Source of the DNA: Calliphora vicina | Lineage: Eukaryota; Arthropoda; Insecta; Diptera; Calliphoridae | Direction of reading: 5' to 3' | Length of the DNA stretch: 64,000 bases | NCBI RefSeq assembly: GCF_958450345.1 | Contig: NW_027052597.1 | Coordinates: 516,093-580,092, forward strand | Shown here: piece after piece, positions 22,529 through 34,563 of the stretch | Layout of the letters: each line of letters opens with the position of its first letter | How positions within the stretch are numbered: the first letter of the stretch is position 1 | Made by a program: the position numbers and the translations under genes | Notes under the pieces: generated by a model | The model's database searches: none | Told to the model about the DNA's origin: nothing | The model's input: the letters and a program-made list of their open reading frames with translations, nothing else

Positions 22529-23693
22529 TTTATTATAATTATCAGAAACCATAAGTCGAACAATATAAACTACATAATAAAATAGTAATAAATTAAAAAA
22601 GAACAATTGAAATAATTTTTTTGTTTTCGTTTGTTTTGCTTTTATAAACTCACTAAAAGTATGCAACAACATAAAAATGCAACAATTTAGATGTTATTAT
22701 TATCTTTGTTTAATTAATTAAAATGATAATCGACCAATTAAAATAAATTTCTATAATTTGATACAACATTAATGACTTCCTTAAGGAATCTCCCTTTAAC
22801 ATACGTCTTATAGTGTGTATGTCCGAATAAAAACTCTTTGGTCCTACATAAACATTTATAGAAATTATGACCATACACTTTCATCCAAAATAGTAATAAA
22901 GAAAAAAAAACGATGAAAAAATAAAATTTTAACTGGTCATATATTTAGAAAGTCATAGAAATTAAATTTTTATTTTTAATATGTAGTTTTTGAGCACCAT
23001 AAATGTTTGGAGGAGACAATATGACAACGACGGCTTTAACAAGACCAATTTAACGGTTGAATTATTTCTTCTCATAGAAACGTCAACAAAAAAGCCCATA
23101 AAAAAAGAACAATGAATTTTAGTACCAACAGTAGAAACAAGAACATTTAGAATAGAAGAATTTGGCAAAACCGAAAAGAATAATGTTGTATTTGTACTGG
23201 TGTGCAATAAAAATCTGCCATTATAAAAACCAACGAGCAGACTTTCAAAAACGTATAAAAACAGAATATTTCATAAGGAGGGATAAGTGATTGTTTGACT
23301 GGTTGGTTGCTTGAATGATGATGGTCAGTCGTCATCATCAAAACGAGTGGCATTTAATTGTTAGTTCAAGGACTGTCCACATATAAACAGGGCGATATGC
23401 GACTGTTTATGTAACATATATAGTATGCATGTTCATTTAGGTATTTACAGACGACAATACTGGCTATTATTATTTGTCAAAAACTTGTGTATCATAATTT
23501 GGGGGCGGATTTTCATGCATTTATAAATAAAATTATGCGCCTAAGAGTAGGCTTTATTAAAAAAAATATTAATCGATGAAAACAACCAAACAACGTTTTT
23601 TGTTGATCTATTTTATTTTTATTCGTAGTAGTAACTTGTTCGTTAAACAGATAGATCTTTTGCCTATTTTTAGGCGCATAATTTTATTTATAA
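22529..23693. other. Intergenic stretch with a small repeat at its right end
   Basis: No gene recognised. At about 23499-23690 the blocks GGGGGCGGATTTTCATGCAT and AGGCGCATAATTTTATTTAT form a weak inverted pair. The first block recurs at 56473-56520, so it is a dispersed repeat. Confidence 0.5.
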
Positions 23694-24305
23694 CTAGCTG
23701 ACCCGACAGACGTTGTCCTATCCAAGTTAAAAAAATGCTTGTGTTCGATTTGTGAATTTGTGTGAAGCGGTTTGAAAAGGGTAAAAATAGTTAAAAAGAA
23801 AAAAAAAAACAAACAACAGAATACAATACATAAGTAATCGAATTTTGGTCGGAAAATTGAGTGATCACAGATCGAGCTCCTTTTCTTGATTAAAAGCTGG
23901 CCAAGTTATTAACGAATTTAGATATTTTGAATTTTGTTCTGAAATATGATTGATCACAGATCGATATATTTTGCAGATGTATTTAATAAGTGGGCATATT
24001 AGTGGACATGGACAATTTTTATTTATGTAAAAACTTTTGCGGACTATGTATTGCGAACCTGCGTCCTGCGATTTCAGATATATCGAAAACAAATTGGCGT
24101 GGTCAATTATTCTTTCAGTAGAAACTAAAATTGGATTACTATGATCATTTAAACCAAAAATTAGCCAAATCGGTGTAGCCGTTTTTAGATAAAACGAGAA
24201 AAGTGGGTGTAAAACTAGGCGTGTCAATTTTTGATTCCGTAAAAACCTTAGTTGGGCTAAAATTGTCTAAATCGGTCCGGCCGTTCTATACTGATGCAAT
24301 TATAA
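23694..24305 (-). mobile_element. Helitron fragment, minus strand
   Basis: Its 3' end on the minus strand is CGTCTGTCGGGTCAGCTAG followed by T, the same as the Helitron at 49333-50509. It carries one unit of the about 112-bp repeat (TGATCACAGATCGAGCTCC at about 23862-23880) found six times there. The 5' end is lost near 24305 inside the conserved GGCCGTTCT region. Open frames inside are not genuine genes. Confidence 0.75.
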
Positions 24306-27075
24306 TTTCTTCGTAAAAACACCAGTATAAAAACTTGCGTATTTCCCGAAATCCCACTTTGCAGGTACGGCGAAATTAATTATTTTTGGTATTTATTCTC
24401 AAATATGTATATATCCTTTATTTGTTGAGAAAATAAATTGGAAAAATTCAGAAAAATCAGATCAAAACAAAAATTCTATTCAAATAATATATGTACATAT
24501 TTTAAATCTTCCTTTAGATCTGGCATAACCAATTTTTATGTTTTATTTCATCAGCTATTTGTACTTTCGGATATATTGCAGGGTTTAGCTCGTCAAAAAA
24601 AAAATGGCGATCCTGGCTGTAATTTTAAAAGCTAATTCAGAAGACTTTGTCAGTTATTAAAACAACATTTTTACTTTGTAATGGTGCTATTAACTCGAAA
24701 TTTGGGTTTTTTGAATTATGACGACGTTATACATACATATTTTAAATCAAAAATAATTATTGCATTAAATTGTTCGCATAGCTTTTCTTTAAATTTTCGT
24801 ACGCACATTCATCTGTAAATGCATTTGTTATTTTTCTCTCCTTGGTCCTTGATGGCCAACTACAACAACACAAGGTATTGTAAATGCTATAAGTTAAAAT
24901 TGCCAAACTTATATTTTCACCTGCAATGGTGCACAAGTGCTGAAAGCAAAAAAAAGGACATCTAAATGTCCTTAAACATACAACTTATGGCCATTTAAAG
25001 TTTTAGAATTTCCGTATTTTACATTCTTAAAATCATACAATGATGCATGCGACATACAGAAACCAGCACAGGAATGTGAATTTAAATGCAGGAGAGTTGT
25101 GCAAAGACTGTTGGAAAATATGGACTACACAATATTTTACAGAGACTTGAGTTTTTCTTTCTTTGAAACAAAATGTGAAGCAATTGAAAGATTCTAATGT
25201 TTAGAGCAAAGTAAAACACCTATCGCCTGTTTTATCCAGTTACTTTCGGTCTCTGTTTTTTTTCTGAGGCTTGATCTTGAAACTGTCAACATTTGTCAAA
25301 GCTAAATATAACTGTGGTGTGAGTAAATTTGACAGTAATATAAAATATTCCATTAGATGACCCTCGTATGTAGACCAGTATATAATACATACATGTTTAG
25401 ATACATAGTAAGAATGTATGCATGTATCTAGAATAAGTACCTGTTTCTTACCTCACATTCACTAACTGCACTTACTAAGTATCCAACCTTTCGACAATAA
25501 ATTCGAGTGTCTAGTGGTGATACTTGTGCGGTTCAAGTGGCCGCCAACATAAAAAACCATACTTTGTGGTCTTTTCTCATTCGTTTCATACACCAGTAGC
25601 AGGAGCAGCAGTTGTGATTCTCACATTGCACGAATAAAAATAATAATACATATTGGCCTTGTGTTCAATGCGTTACATACTAAACGTTGTACTTGAAAGG
25701 ACCTTTCTCTTGTTTCAAAAAGTAATATGGTACATTTAATCGTAATTAATATAAAAAGCTCTGAAATCTTTTAAACATAAAACTATGTCTGTCTGCATAT
25801 TGCCCTCATTTGCGATCATAAGTTAGGACTTCAAACAACATAGTTTCGAATAAAAATGTCACAGCAAAGAACACTCTGGAATGAATCTGCCAAATACTTG
25901 CAGCGATGACTAGAGTCTGTTTAGAAATATTTACAATACAAAAACTAAAAAACTGAAATTTGTGGCATTCTGAACCTTGAAGTTATTGTATATCGATGAC
26001 ACCTCGATGAGATAATTATGCCAAACAATATCTGTATGAAGGAGGAATCATTTGATATCTCTAATCTTGAGAAAATAAAATTTTAGTTACGAGGTGTCAT
26101 CCTATATAGTGATTTGATAGAACAACATTTTTCAATTATTTCGAATGGCAATTAATTCATGCAATTTCAAATGAAAAAGAACAGTCTTTAGGGTATTTGA
26201 AATTTTGCAATTGCCAAAACGATGCAGCGCCTGAAACGTGCGCATACATAATGTTGCCACCTTTATATTTTCTTTAGCAATGAATTAAATGCAAAAGAAA
26301 ATCAGGCAGCAAAAAACGAAAAAAAAAACTACAAAGAATAAAATGACAAACTAGTGCCAAGTGTACTACAAATGCCATAAATCTCTGACAGAAGTCGAAT
26401 ATGTTGTACAGCCTTGCTCAACAGTCAAACCAAGCAGCCAAGACGAGGCAGGCCCACCAGCCAACCAGCCAACTGAACATTTTAAAGAAGAATTTTGTAC
26501 AAAAACATGAACGTATGCGAACATTTTTATTGAAATGCACAAGACTCAATGCAGTATTTTCTTTATTTTTTTTACTTTTTGCTCCCACGCTGGGCAGAAC
26601 TTCCAAAAAAAAAAAATAATAATAAAATAATCATGAAATAATATGCAACCAACCTGCTAACAAAACTCTGCGGGATTCCATACTCTTAGTGTCTCTATAC
26701 CCTTGTGACATTCACCCAGCCAAATAGTGATAAGTATTGCATTCATTTCTTTTCTCTACACTTTACAACCAATATATTTTTATGCTCCCAAAAACAAGTG
26801 AACGAAGGAGGATTAAAAAACATTCATTCTGTGTTTCATACTTCTGTCTTTTTTTTTCTTTTTTTTTTCATTTTTTATTTTAATTTTTAGTAAATCGAGC
26901 CAAAAAATCGCATAAAAATTGTCGCCAACACAAATTTATTTGGAGCGCATTCATTCACTCATTCCTTTATTCTCCTCCCGCAACTAAATGTTTCACGTGT
27001 ATGCAACATTTTGTACATCCACATATACATACATACATACATATGTATGTATGTATATTCCATTTTGTTTTGCAG
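24306..27075. other. Intergenic or intronic stretch
   Basis: No convincing gene in 2.8 kb. It contains a small MITE (25995-26101) and a stop-free but ATG-less stretch at about 24975-25197. Repeats of CATACATA and TATGTATG lie just before the exon at 27076 and probably belong to the upstream intron. Confidence 0.45.
25995..26101. repeat. 107-bp MITE with GATGACACCTCG ends
   Basis: Perfect 12-bp inverted ends, GATGACACCTCG at 25995-26006 and its inverse at 26090-26101, enclose AT-rich sequence. No second copy was seen in the window. Confidence 0.6.
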
Positions 27076-27154
27076 GCCTGCACAATTGCAACAATTTAAT
27101 CCATTCTACAGATGGGTCGATGGCGTTAAGGATTTAACCCAACAATTGCCGTAG
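27076..27154 (+). CDS. Terminal exon of an unidentified gene
   Basis: A good splice acceptor (TTTTGTTTTGCAG) at 27063-27075 is followed, after one base, by 25 codons ending at TAG 27152-27154: PAQLQQFNPFYRW, then VDGVKDLTQQLP. The residue mix looks coding and unlike the flanking DNA. A poly(A) signal AATAAA lies at 27227-27232, 73 bp past the stop. The upstream exons were not found on the plus strand in this window and may lie far to the left, since repeats fill the intervening DNA. The protein family was not recognised. If correct, the intron before it is long and may even contain other genes. Confidence 0.5.
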
Positions 27155-27707
27155 CATTTCAATTATTCCTTTGTAGTTTGTTGAATTAAAAAAAGAAAGA
27201 AAAAAGAAATTAATGACTTTGGTGTAAATAAAATGAAGAAAAAAGTTGAAAAACAAAAATAAAGAGAGAAAGAAGGAAAAAAATCAAGGCTGTTAAAAAG
27301 TGGTAATCACCCGCAGTTTTGCGACCACCCGCAATGTGTAATATTTACGGCCGCAATGATCATTGTCACATACCAAAAAATTCGTTATGTCCTTAAACGC
27401 ACACATACACTCGTGCACCAGTAGGCTTACAATTAATGTTTGTATGTTTGTGTGTGCGTCTGTCTGTCTGTCTCTCTGCATGCGTGGGCGTGTGTGAGTG
27501 TTAGCATAAAAAAATGTGAAATAACTTTATTTCCGCCCGTTTTTTTTTGTATTCTTCCTGCAACAGATAAACGATTTAATTGGCATCCTTGCTTAAACCA
27601 AATTAAATAAAACAATTAAAGGACATACGATGGGCATCAGCGAAACTTTTATTACCCTGCATTAAAAATACTGATTTGAAGACTAATTCATTGAGACATT
27701 CGAATTA
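27155..27707. other. 3' UTR and intergenic stretch
   Basis: It starts with the probable 3' UTR of the preceding exon (poly(A) signal at 27227). The rest is AT-rich with a TCTG/TGTGTG microsatellite near 27440-27495. Nothing else recognised. Confidence 0.5.
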
Positions 27708-27834
27708 CCCCCATTAACACGAAGCCTGGTTATAGCCTAACTAATAGTTATACTGTCGGTTAAAAATATTTTTGTATGAAAACTGTCAGTTTAACTATTT
27801 GTTAATACATAACCAGACTTCGTGTTACTGGGGG
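27708..27834. repeat. Harbinger-like MITE, CCCCCATTAACACGAAG family, copy 1
   Basis: The inverted ends CCCCCATTAACACGAAG and CTTCGTGTTACTGGGGG are flanked by TTA on both sides, a 3-bp duplication typical of PIF/Harbinger. Sister copies are at 33477-33577 and, degraded, at 56368-56475. Confidence 0.82.
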
Positions 27835-28108
27835 TTAGTTGTTTTAATTATATAGTTATATATATTGTGCCTTATACCTGGAAAAATAGTTGAAAAAATT
27901 AACAATTTTTAGCAATAACTGAAAATTTACATAAACCATTGTCTACGTGATATAAACATAAATTCACGACTTTCTCCAACAAGGTCGAATTGGTACACAA
28001 TTGTTGATGTTTTTACTCAAATTCCCGCGACACTATTTATATATTCGGAGTGAATTTATTCGAATTCGCTGCGATTATCAAAAACTATCAAGATGACTCT
28101 ATGGCGAC

Positions 28109-28260
28109 TAGAGTGTCCAAAAAAACCGGTTTCCGGTTTAACCGAAAAAGGGTGTTTTTGAAAAAACCGGTTTTGATTATTGTATTTTAAAAAAACCTGT
28201 TAAACGGTTTCGGTTTTTGTCTTCAACAAAAAAACCGGTTAACCGGTTTATATTAATTAA
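28109..28260. mobile_element. One end of a hAT-like element with AACCGGTT repeats
   Basis: It starts TAGAGTGTCCAAAAAAACCG and carries AACCGGTT four times (28124, 28165, 28233, 28241), a typical subterminal repeat zone. The matching right end was not found, so it is a truncated copy, and the class is inferred from architecture only. Confidence 0.5.
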
Positions 28261-28591
28261 CCTTTATTTAATATGAAAAAGGTCTCCTTAAATTTATTCT
28301 TTTTTGTGGACGCTAATAGGAAAAATGTTAAGAATTGAGTACTAAATCTTCGTAAATTTAGCATTTTGGAATTCTTAAGCTGTTTACAAAAATAGAGTTT
28401 ACAAATGGCGACATTTTTTCATCATCAACAACCAATCAGAAAAGAGATCAAAGCTGAATATCAAAAACAGTCATGAAAAACAGAAATCGTGCATTTTTGT
28501 TTGCCGTCACAATTTGCCAGTACAAAACAAAACACATGGCTTAAAGTCATAATCTAAATGTCCCCTATGTATATTTCTCTATGTTTTTAAC

Positions 28592-28782
28592 CATAGAGAA
28601 ATACACATAGAGCGGAAATTAGAAAAAACTCTAACAAACAAATTACTGAAATAATCACTAATACGAGTGTTGTTTTTGTTTTCACATAGTTTTTTCTACT
28701 AATACATTCTCACCCTTTAGGTTTCTGACAACTGAGTTAGGTCTTTGACTGGAGAGTTTCCGTTCTATGTCTATTCTCTATG
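28592..28782. repeat. MITE of the CATAGAGAAAT family
   Basis: Inverted ends CATAGAGAAATACACATAG and its inverse at about 28764-28782. About 28564-28583 holds a further inverted end in mirror image, so a second, mostly deleted copy probably abuts it. Confidence 0.75.
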
Positions 28783-30370
28783 GTTTTCTTACTAATAAAT
28801 TATCACCACTTTGGTTTTTGACAACTAATTATTTATCAATGTTTTTAACAGTTAACATTTTTTTACTGGAATGCAGAGTAGAGTGACTGCCATTGTGAAC
28901 GTAGCTTGAATTTATGAAATATCTTGAAAATGCAGTTATGTTAACATTGTGAATCCGGCTTTAAGGTATACAAATCTATTCTCCATAATTTTAATAAATG
29001 TCACCTATCAATTTATGTCAAATTAAGTCAAATCAAAACCCAAATACTCTGGTGTGATGTACAGCGCCAGTTTTCCAATTGCATTGACGCTGCCGTACAA
29101 CGGAAGTCAGTTAATTTGCAGTGCCACCCAAAATTAAAAAATAAGTAAAATAAAATAGAAAAGGAAACAAAATAAAATAAAAAAATTACCGCAACCGAAG
29201 AGTTAAATAAAATGGTAACACCAAAAAACTACGACAACAGTGCCTCAATAAACAGATAAGGAAATTCAACACCAGCCTACATACATATTTTGTTTAAATG
29301 TACTACGTATTAAGGTACATTCATGTTGCAGAAATATTTGAAAACAAAAAAAAATGTAACCACACAAAATCTATATTTTTCTGTTCATTGAAGCAATTTT
29401 TCTTTCAAAAACAAGCTTCACTTTAGAAAATATCACAATATAAGATCAAAATTAGTGGTTACGTTATTTTTCGTCAAATATTTGATCAATGTGAACGTAC
29501 CTTTTTCAACGTATGCTCGTGAATCGGGGTATGTGTGTAGGAAGGAACACAGTTTGAATGCACTGTAACTGCAAGGGATTTATTGTCGACAAAACAACTA
29601 CAACGCAACCAACCATTAAAAATAAAACAACAATTGCAACGAAAATAAACAAAACTGGATCATGCCAAACCAAACAAAACGAAACAATGAAACCCAACTG
29701 CATACAAGTATTTGCATCTTTTGCAACCGAATATGCAATGAAACGGCAGAGTACGTACAGGCTCGTACTTCGTATTACTCTGGTACTGCTGCTAACTGGG
29801 CTTATTTTAAATATTTTTTGTGGGTTGTGAGTTTTTTGTTTCTGTTTCTGTTTTTATTTTAATTTTTATTACTACGTTATTGTTGTTCCTGCTATTATTC
29901 ACTTTGTTATTGTTGTTTTTCGTTTGGTGAACACCTCCTGTCGGTTGTTGTTTAATTTAAAAATTGGTTGCCGCATTATTTATCGCACAATAAATAATTG
30001 TTGTTGTTTTATTTCGTTTTGGTAGTGAATATTTTCGTGTTGATAATGATGAAAAACACTTTATGCACAAAATAATACAGTTGGGCCTGGATCTGTTTGT
30101 TGGTTTAATCTAAATTTGATTCATCAAATTGTGATTTTCTCGAAATATTGTTTAAGGTATATATAGACGGCAATACTGAGTATTAACACTTTTCAAATTT
30201 AAAATATTATTGAAATCAGTCGGTATCGTTTCGAAAAAACATTTATTGTTTACACGATAGTATTACAAATATTTTATTTCTTTGTTGATTGATATTTTTC
30301 TGAAAATTTTATTTTTATTTTATATTTTCTTGACATTTTTATTTGCCTTATTTGTTTTTATAAATACATA
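28783..30370. other. Intergenic or intronic stretch
   Basis: No gene recognised. The open frames near 29506-29862 run on both strands over AAC/GTT-rich sequence and look like chance. Confidence 0.5.
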
Positions 30371-30378
30371 CCCGATAC

Positions 30379-30566
30379 CATAGAGAAACACATAGAGCGG
30401 AAACTCTCCTGTCAAAGACCTAACTCAGTTGTCAAAAACCTATGTGCTGAGAATGTATTAGTAAAAAAAAACTATGTGAAAACAAAAACAACACTCGTAT
30501 GTGTAACTTTTTTGAGTAATTTTTTTGTTTGAGTTTTTTTCGAGTTACCGCTCTATGTTCTCTATG
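30379..30566. repeat. MITE of the CATAGAGAAAT family with 8-bp duplication
   Basis: Ends CATAGAGAAAC and TTCTCTATG are flanked by the exact duplication CCCGATAC (30371-30378 and 30567-30574). It lies inverse to the copy at 28592 and gives the clearest edges of the family. The 8-bp duplication suggests mobilisation by a hAT-type transposase. Confidence 0.85.
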
Positions 30567-30574
30567 CCCGATAC

Positions 30575-31616
30575 ATATGAAAATAAAAAGTTTTTGAATT
30601 GTTTTAAACAAATTTTCTAATACAAATTTTGTTTAGACGATGAAATTGTATTATGATACTTGAGTTTTTGACAAATATTTATACTCAGTATTGCCGTCTA
30701 TAAATACCTTTAATCACATCCTAATTTTTTGAATTTGTTTAAAATGTTTTCGAACAAAATCAATAGCATCTGAAATTTCTCAAAATCTGATATAACAAAC
30801 ATTGATAGATCACAGTAAAATTTTATATTTTCATAATGGCTGGGTTAAACTGAACACATTTAAACATTCATTAACTTATTTTACAGTCGGTACTGTATTT
30901 GGCATATGGCTCTATTTGCGGAACATATTCGAGTTTCTACTGTAATGGAACACACTTACATTACTTTTTCCAGTTCTATTTTATCGTGAAAATTACAGCA
31001 TTTTTTTTGCCACAGTTGGTTTTTCATTCAAAGCAATTTAATATTGAATGTTAAGAATTTTTATACAATTTATGTGAATAATTATATAATTTTTGTAGTT
31101 GTTGTTGTCGTTTTATATTGTTACCTCTAATTTGTGTATTTTCAGCAACTTTAAATTCATTCTAACTGTTGCTATTTTGTTTGCTTTTTCGTTGTATTTC
31201 TTTTTTTGCTGCAGGTCCTTTAGCCGTTTTGTTGCTGGCAAAAAAAATACAAAGTTTTTGCATATTTTATAAAATTTTTTTAACCAAAGTACTTTAGCAA
31301 TTACTAAATACAATAAAGTATATTATAGCTATATACAGACAGACACACATTAGCACATAAAAAAGCCTCATTAAAACAACAAAAATAAACTTAATTTCCT
31401 TGAACGTAAATTGGTATAATTCAGGTGTAAAACTATTTTGCACATATATGTATATAAATACATATGTACATATGTATGTAGCTGCAACAGAATTACAAAA
31501 AAAATATATAAAAAATGGAAAAATAATCATCATCAAGTCTGACTGGAGGTTACTTAAATTTTAGTAAAGCTTGTAAATAGCGATTTTGTAAATATTCTTG
31601 TGAAATAATTTAAATT
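30575..31616. other. Intergenic stretch, nothing recognised
   Basis: AT-rich; no gene, RNA or repeat boundary identified. TATG/CATA microsatellite near 31445-31485. Confidence 0.5.
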
Positions 31617-31915
31617 TATGGAGTTTTTCAGATAAATTAATTAGTCATTGCTCCCATATAAGACTCTCTTCCGTAAATCATTTTAACGTTCATAAATCTC
31701 ATAAAAATGTTGGTATACACATAAAATTCAACATAAATAATTTTCACATAGACATAAACTACGTCCTAATTTCATGGAGATAATTGGTCATAGCTCCCAT
31801 ATAAGGCCCATTTCGAAAATTATTCATAATATAAATTATTGAATTTTTAAAAGAACAATGTTACTTAGTGTAGGTCGGGCTTGACCGACCATACTTTCTA
31901 ACTTGTTTGTTAAGG
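31617..31915. repeat. Helentron-like repeat fragment
   Basis: It matches the right two thirds of 47846-48390: ATAGCTCCCATATAAG blocks, then the terminal hairpin GGTCGGGCTTGACCGACC and ATACTTTCTAACTTGTTTG. The other end and the GTCY array are missing. Confidence 0.75.
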
Positions 31916-33050
31916 AAATTTGAATATATTGTTACGTTTTAACCTTTTCAAAACGCTGGTTTATTTCCTTTATTTCTACAATGTTCTTTAACTGATTATT
32001 CGAACTCGAATACAGCGTTGCCAACTTACAATCAAATCAACTGAAAGCTTTTATTTAACAATGCCCACAGATATGTTACAGTTTTACAGCACTGTTACTT
32101 GAAAGCATCATGCCACTTCCAAATCAGCCGTTAAAATCGTTATATTTGAATTCAAGCACAACTTCGTAACAATATTTATGGGAAAATGCATGGTGATAAT
32201 AATAAAAAAAAACATATGGAAAAATCTTACGTTCGCGACCCGTACATTCAATAACGGTACTTAAGTCAATTAAACAAAAACCAATGGAGATATTTTATTG
32301 TGTAAATACCGGATAGATACCTACATTAATACGTTTTTAAAATAAATTAATCGCTTTTAAATATTCCGTTTCATTTCGCAGATTTTTACATTTCACTACT
32401 GTCAGCTAAAGTTGACTTCTATTTTGCGTACGTTCGTTACCACATGTTTATAACTATCATTATGAAAACTTAAACTCGATGAAATCCATCTTTTGCACTA
32501 AACATAGAGCTAACAAAATGCTATCGAATCGAAAAAAAATGCTAGGAATAGTTTTGTTTTCTATATTCTTTGGACATTAAAAGCGTACGAACGTACATTC
32601 GTGAACCCCGGAAATGCCCATATATGATAGATCAGGATTAAAACCATCCATTTAAAATATTATCGTTAGAAAAACGCATAAAAAACATACTTTTTAATTT
32701 TGTTCAACTTTTTTTTCTTTATTTTTTCACAAAAGGTTCTTTTTCCGATATTAATATGGTTTTATATTAAAGATCCTTAACATTTAATGTGGTGGCTTAT
32801 GGCAGTTAGATGTATCTATCTATTGATAAATAAGTATTTTAGGCTTCTTTCTAAATTGCAAGACTTTCTGACTACATATTTTTTGCTGTTTAACTAAAAA
32901 ATTTAAAAATATCGAAAAATAGAAAGAAAATCTATTTCACCAACGATTGATTTTTTGCTTTCCATATAAAATATACCTATGCATATTCATTGTCGACAGT
33001 GGTTATTGTCCTTTATTAAGTACAAAAATTAATATTTATGTTATTTTTCA
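31916..33050. other. Intergenic stretch, nothing recognised
   Basis: No supported gene. The short frame near 32947-33192 runs into the MITE at 33053 and is not convincing. Confidence 0.5.
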
Positions 33051-33052
33051 TC

Positions 33053-33200
33053 ATAGAGAAATATATGTACGTAGAGCGGAAACTAGAAAAAAACTCCAAC
33101 AAAAAATTACTCAAACTAATTACACATACGAGTGTTGTTTTTGTTTTCACATAGTTTTTTTACTAACACATTCTCACCACTTAGGTTTTTGACAACTGAT
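33053..33200. repeat. MITE of the CATAGAGAAAT family, right end missing
   Basis: It shares CATAGAGAAATATATGTACG, GAGCGGAAACTAG, ACGAGTGTTGTTTTTG and TTAGGTTTTTGACAACTGA with the other copies, then diverges before the right terminus. Confidence 0.7.
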
Positions 33201-33476
33201 GTTTATGTTTTTATGTTTTTCACTATTAATTTTTATATGTAAAGATATAAAGACATATTTTTTATTAATTTGGTCTAAGTAAGGTTGTATCCCGTTTGTT
33301 ATTTCTTCCAAAGTAGAGATTACGAAAATTAAAGAAACATTAATATATCTGTATAATTTTATTATTGAAACTCAGAGAATATTACAGTGTTATGATAACG
33401 GTATTCCTTAAAAAATATTTAGGTATGCTGGGTGAATAATACGTATGATTCGACATAGCCGAATATATAACTCTAA

Positions 33477-33577
33477 CCCCCATTAACACGAAGTGTCGGT
33501 TAAAATTATTTTGTATGAAAACTGCCAGTATAACTATTATGTGGTTAAAACATAACCAGACTTCGTGTTACTGGGGG
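33477..33577. repeat. Harbinger-like MITE, CCCCCATTAACACGAAG family, copy 2
   Basis: 101 bp with the same inverted ends as 27708-27834, flanked here by TAA on both sides. It lies about 120 bp past the end of the acetyltransferase frame and could fall in its 3' UTR. Confidence 0.82.
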
Positions 33578-33699
33578 TAACTTGTTTCTACTCTCTTTTA
33601 CAAAATTTGCCTTATGTCCCATTTTTTTAAGTGCTTCCCGCCAAACTTCATAACAAAACAAAATCTAAATACATAAATATGCAAATATACTCAACTAAT

Positions 33700-34563
33700 T
33701 TACAATTTAAGAGCAAATGTTTTAACACATTCGTGTGGCGCGTCTGGTTTGAAAACTTGTTTTCCGGTCTCATCCACATAATCCTTGTAGTATTTAATAT
33801 TAATGCATTCAAATCCCATGCGTTCAAATAATCTGGCCGAATAATAGCTAGTACAATCTGCTGCCACCATTTTGAAGTTCAAACGTTTTGCCACATTTAG
33901 TACTTGCTCCACCAAACGACGTCCAATATTCTGACCATGCATTTCTCTATTTACTCCCATAACATGAACGTGCAAAACTTTTTGTACTTTGAAACGTCCA
34001 CAAATATTAGCGTCTCGTTCCACACAGGCCAAAAACTGTAAAATATGACCCCATTTGGTGGGACCCAAATTGGCGGCCTCCTCAAAAAGATGATCAGCTT
34101 CATCGGGCCCTTTAGGACCGGCCATAAGAGCTCCTACTATTGTCTCCTGGGAATTAGTATCATCTTTTTGAACAGCCATAATACACGTGTCGTGTTCTAT
34201 GTTGGACATGTTAAAATCCTCATCTTCTTTATCTTGCTGCTTGGGCTCACTGCCCACCGTTAAAGGTTCTTCCAGATAATAGTGCACACGTAGAAAATCC
34301 AACACCTGCTGACGTTCTTGGGGTTTGATAACGCGTATTTGAAGTTGATTTGTTGATAAAGAATTACAAGTTGACGACGACATGCTATTTACTGGAATCA
34401 GCTGTTTGGCAATAACAAAATGATGAGAACGTTGTTTTTCTTGTGGTTTTTGTTTATATCTCCAATACGTTTCACGCTGCTGTCGACCGTCGCTATGTTG
34501 AAGAGGTGCGTGTGAAGTGTGTACTGATCGTCGCCAACATTGTGGTGAATTTAATCTACACAT
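33700..34563 (-). CDS. Arylalkylamine N-acetyltransferase-like GNAT enzyme
   Basis: The enzyme is predicted to transfer acetyl from acetyl-CoA to an amine; insect members act on dopamine, octopamine, serotonin or similar amines in cuticle sclerotisation and transmitter turnover. One uninterrupted frame encodes 287 residues from ATG 34563. The frame stays open to 34623, but that first codon is TTG. A second ATG at 34383 (MSSSTCNSL) would give 227 residues, nearer the usual family length. The GNAT fold spans roughly the last 220 residues: QIRVIKPQERQQVLDFL, then HVHVMGVNREMHGQNIGRRL, which contains the acetyl-CoA loop (QNIGRR), and SARLFERMGFE near the end. The N-terminal extension is Arg- and Gln-rich and might be a mitochondrial leader or an unused 5' region. 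A hAT element begins 121 bp upstream of ATG 34563. The exact paralogue and substrate cannot be assigned. Confidence 0.85.
   Translation of the reverse strand: MCRLNSPQCWRRSVHTSHAPLQHSDGRQQRETYWRYKQKPQEKQRSHHFVIAKQLIPVNSMSSSTCNSLSTNQLQIRVIKPQERQQVLDFLRVHYYLEEPLTVGSEPKQQDKEDEDFNMSNIEHDTCIMAVQKDDTNSQETIVGALMAGPKGPDEADHLFEEAANLGPTKWGHILQFLACVERDANICGRFKVQKVLHVHVMGVNREMHGQNIGRRLVEQVLNVAKRLNFKMVAADCTSYYSARLFERMGFECINIKYYKDYVDETGKQVFKPDAPHECVKTFALKL

Noticed and set aside
22304..22672. 122-codon minus-strand frame
   Set aside because: It overlaps the 3' part and hairpin of a Helitron and has no recognisable motif.
23865..24227. 120-codon minus-strand frame
   Set aside because: It lies in the repeat body of a Helitron fragment; related copies do not keep it open.
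24975..25197. Stop-free stretch of about 73 codons on the plus strand with mixed composition
   Set aside because: It has no ATG in a useful place, no clear splice sites and no recognisable family; chance cannot be excluded.
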